Source: Betaproteobacteria bacterium | GTDB lineage: Bacteria; Pseudomonadota; Gammaproteobacteria; Burkholderiales; CAIKXV01 | Direction of reading: 5' to 3' | Assembly: GCA_947457885.1 (NCBI GenBank) | Contig: CANGXU010000016.1 | Location: forward strand, 1 to 37,196 | DNA length: 37,196 nucleotides | In this document: positions 36,038-37,196 of the stretch, one piece after another | Numbering within the stretch: position 1 is the first letter of the stretch | Layout of the letters: the number at the start of each line of letters is the position of its first letter | Position numbers and translations under genes: made by a program | Notes under the pieces: model-generated | What the model was told of the DNA's origin: nothing | Databases searched by the model: none | What the model saw: only the letters and a program-made list of their open reading frames with translations

Positions 36038-36829
36038 TTATTCGGCGGGCATGCCTGTGCTGGCCGGGCCAGCGCTCATGTCCAGCAGTCCTCCCGATAC
36101 CGGTGCGCCGGCGGGGTCCAGCAGGTACAGGTAGCCGGCAGCCATGCTGTCCGGGCCGGGCAGCAGCGACGCGTCCTCGGCGGGGTGGGTGCGATTGCGC
36201 TGCGGCGTGGCCACCGGGCCGGGCAGCAGCGCATTGATGCGCAGGTTGGGAAACACGCGCCACTCCTGCGCCTGCACTGCCACCAGGGACAGCAGCGCCT
36301 GCTTCGACAGCGCGAAGCTGCCCCAGAACATCGATGGTGACAGCGCGTGCGACTCGACCGTGAGCACTACCGATGCCGACGGCGAGGCCTGCAGCAGCGG
36401 CCGGCACGCGCGGTTCAGCGCCGCTGCGGCGACGAGGTTCACCCGCAGAACCGACAGCCAGCGGTCGACCGTCTCGTCGTCGAGGGGGCGCAACTGGTCG
36501 ACATGGACCGCGCAGTGCACCAGCGCGTCCAGCCGGCCGAGTTGGGCACCGATCGCCGCAGCGGTCGCCTGGAAATCGGCATCGGTCGCCTTTGTGAGGT
36601 CGAGTGCGAACAGCGCCGGCTCCGGCCCTCCCGAGGCGACGATCTCGTCGTAGACCGCATCGAGCTTCTTCTGCCGGCGCCCGTGCAGCACGACGTGTGC
36701 ACCGTGCCGCGCGCAGGCGAGCGCCACGGCGCGGCCGAGACCCTGCCCGGCACCGGTGACCATCACGACCCGGTCGCGCAGGCAGTCGGTGGCGGGCGAG
36801 TAGGTGTCGGGCAGTCGGAATGAGTGCAT
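36038..36829 (-). CDS. YciK-like short-chain dehydrogenase with altered catalytic residues
   Basis: A 263-residue Rossmann protein resembling E. coli YciK. The cofactor loop VTGAGQGLGRAVA (residues 24-36) and DLTKATDADF are normal, and helix-4 Asn131 in RVNLVA is kept. However, the NNAG position reads VHCAVH (104-109), the catalytic Ser position is Glu159 in LTVESHAL, and the YxxxK motif is FALSK, with Phe172 replacing Tyr and Lys176 retained. Alignment with YciK needs no gaps in this part, so the changes are not misalignment. It may bind NAD(P) without classic reductase activity. Codon use is normal, and there is no frameshift. It ends at the shared terminator hairpin. Confidence 0.88.
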   Translation of the reverse strand: MHSFRLPDTYSPATDCLRDRVVMVTGAGQGLGRAVALACARHGAHVVLHGRRQKKLDAVYDEIVASGGPEPALFALDLTKATDADFQATAAAIGAQLGRLDALVHCAVHVDQLRPLDDETVDRWLSVLRVNLVAAAALNRACRPLLQASPSASVVLTVESHALSPSMFWGSFALSKQALLSLVAVQAQEWRVFPNLRINALLPGPVATPQRNRTHPAEDASLLPGPDSMAAGYLYLLDPAGAPVSGGLLDMSAGPASTGMPAE

Positions 36830-36905
36830 TTCTTTCGTGTCCTGGGGTTTCGTCCGCGCGGCGGCGGGGCGCGATTATCGTCTGTCGGTCGATGCGTGTC
36901 GCAGG

Positions 36906-37196
36906 TCATCCGGTACAAAGGTGGACGAGTACTGCGTCGGCCGCCTGCAGGCCGCTGCGCACCGCGCCTTCCAGCGTCGCCGGATAGTCGCTCGCGACAT
37001 GGTCGCCGGCCAGCACCACGCCCGGCGCCGCGGTGAGCGTACCCGGGCGCTGCAGTCCGGGCGTGCAGGAAAAGGTGGCCTGCCGTTCAGTGATCACCTT
37101 GGTCCAGGCGGGTGCCGGCAGTGCGGGCAGCAGCGCGCACAGCTGGCGATGTACCTCGGCCGAGAGCGTGCCTGCATCCATCGAGCGCTGCGCGGC
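36906..37196 (-). CDS. hpnE: HpnE-like FAD-dependent hydroxysqualene dehydroxylase, C-terminal part
   Basis: Runs off the right edge; the last 96 residues are seen. The stretch TERQATFSCTPGLQRPGT, then VVLAGDHVASDYPATLEGAVRSGLQAADAVL, matches the C-terminal FAD-binding end of HpnE, the amine-oxidase-fold enzyme that converts hydroxysqualene to squalene with HpnC and HpnD. Other squalene/phytoene desaturase-type oxidases share the GD-x-ATLEGAV-SG pattern, so related enzymes remain possible. It suggests a hopanoid or isoprenoid gene cluster to the right of the window. Separated from the SDR gene by 76 bases with no other gene. Confidence 0.72.
   Translation of the reverse strand, partial: AAQRSMDAGTLSAEVHRQLCALLPALPAPAWTKVITERQATFSCTPGLQRPGTLTAAPGVVLAGDHVASDYPATLEGAVRSGLQAADAVLVHLCTG

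Noticed and set aside
1..37196. CRISPR arrays, tRNAs, IS elements, prophage or integration signs
   Set aside because: No regular spaced repeats, cloverleaf genes, transposase motifs or terminal repeats were found on reading; all regions have similar GC-rich codon use.

Overview
The window is a high-GC chromosomal segment, very probably from a betaproteobacterium (Burkholderiales or a relative). The basis is conserved gene order: purM-purN-DUF3108 divergent from an AI-2E-family permease, then hda - HAD phosphatase - pcnB - folK - deoxynucleoside kinase - panB - panC, and an orn / M48 protease - pterin dehydratase - rsgA block. No rRNA, tRNA, CRISPR array, insertion sequence, integrase or attachment site was seen. 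Species-level assignment is not possible from reading alone.

Layout. 1-2830 (minus): purM, purN, a DUF3108-type exported protein and the start of a second exported protein, reading as one operon. 3088-10352 (plus): a tight housekeeping run with a permease, the replication regulator Hda, a HAD phosphatase, poly(A) polymerase, folate (folK), nucleotide salvage (dNK) and pantothenate (panB, panC) genes. 10402-12054: a less conserved patch with a small hypothetical protein, an exported protein with two HdeA/Rap1a-like repeats, and a possible orphan secreted ORF closed by a strong hairpin. 12153-17191: a zinc-ribbon methyltransferase convergent with rsgA-phhB-M48 protease, then orn and a membrane-anchored retropepsin-like protease. 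17211-21321: alpha-glucan phosphorylase (plus) and glycogen synthase (minus), whose 3' ends overlap.

21432-31798 (minus) is the most distinctive part. It holds four signalling genes: a CHASE-PAS4 histidine kinase, a receiver fused to an RsbW/SpoIIE-type ATPase domain, a receiver-HD-GYP c-di-GMP phosphodiesterase, and a 1555-residue PAS5 hybrid kinase with a pseudo-receiver, a receiver and an HPt domain. The last three overlap or nearly touch. The two kinases share a collinear PAS-PAS-kinase module. The set looks like one branched phosphorelay with two outputs, c-di-GMP breakdown and a possible partner switch; this is inference.

31984-37196: glucose-6-phosphate isomerase and ETF-ubiquinone oxidoreductase (minus), a hotdog thioesterase (plus), an SDR protein that has lost its catalytic residues (minus), and the C-terminal end of an HpnE-like hopanoid-pathway oxidoreductase. 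Glycogen synthase, phosphorylase and Pgi flank the signalling cluster, which hints at a link to carbon storage but does not show one. Many long ORFs on the opposite strand of these genes are high-GC shadows and were left out.
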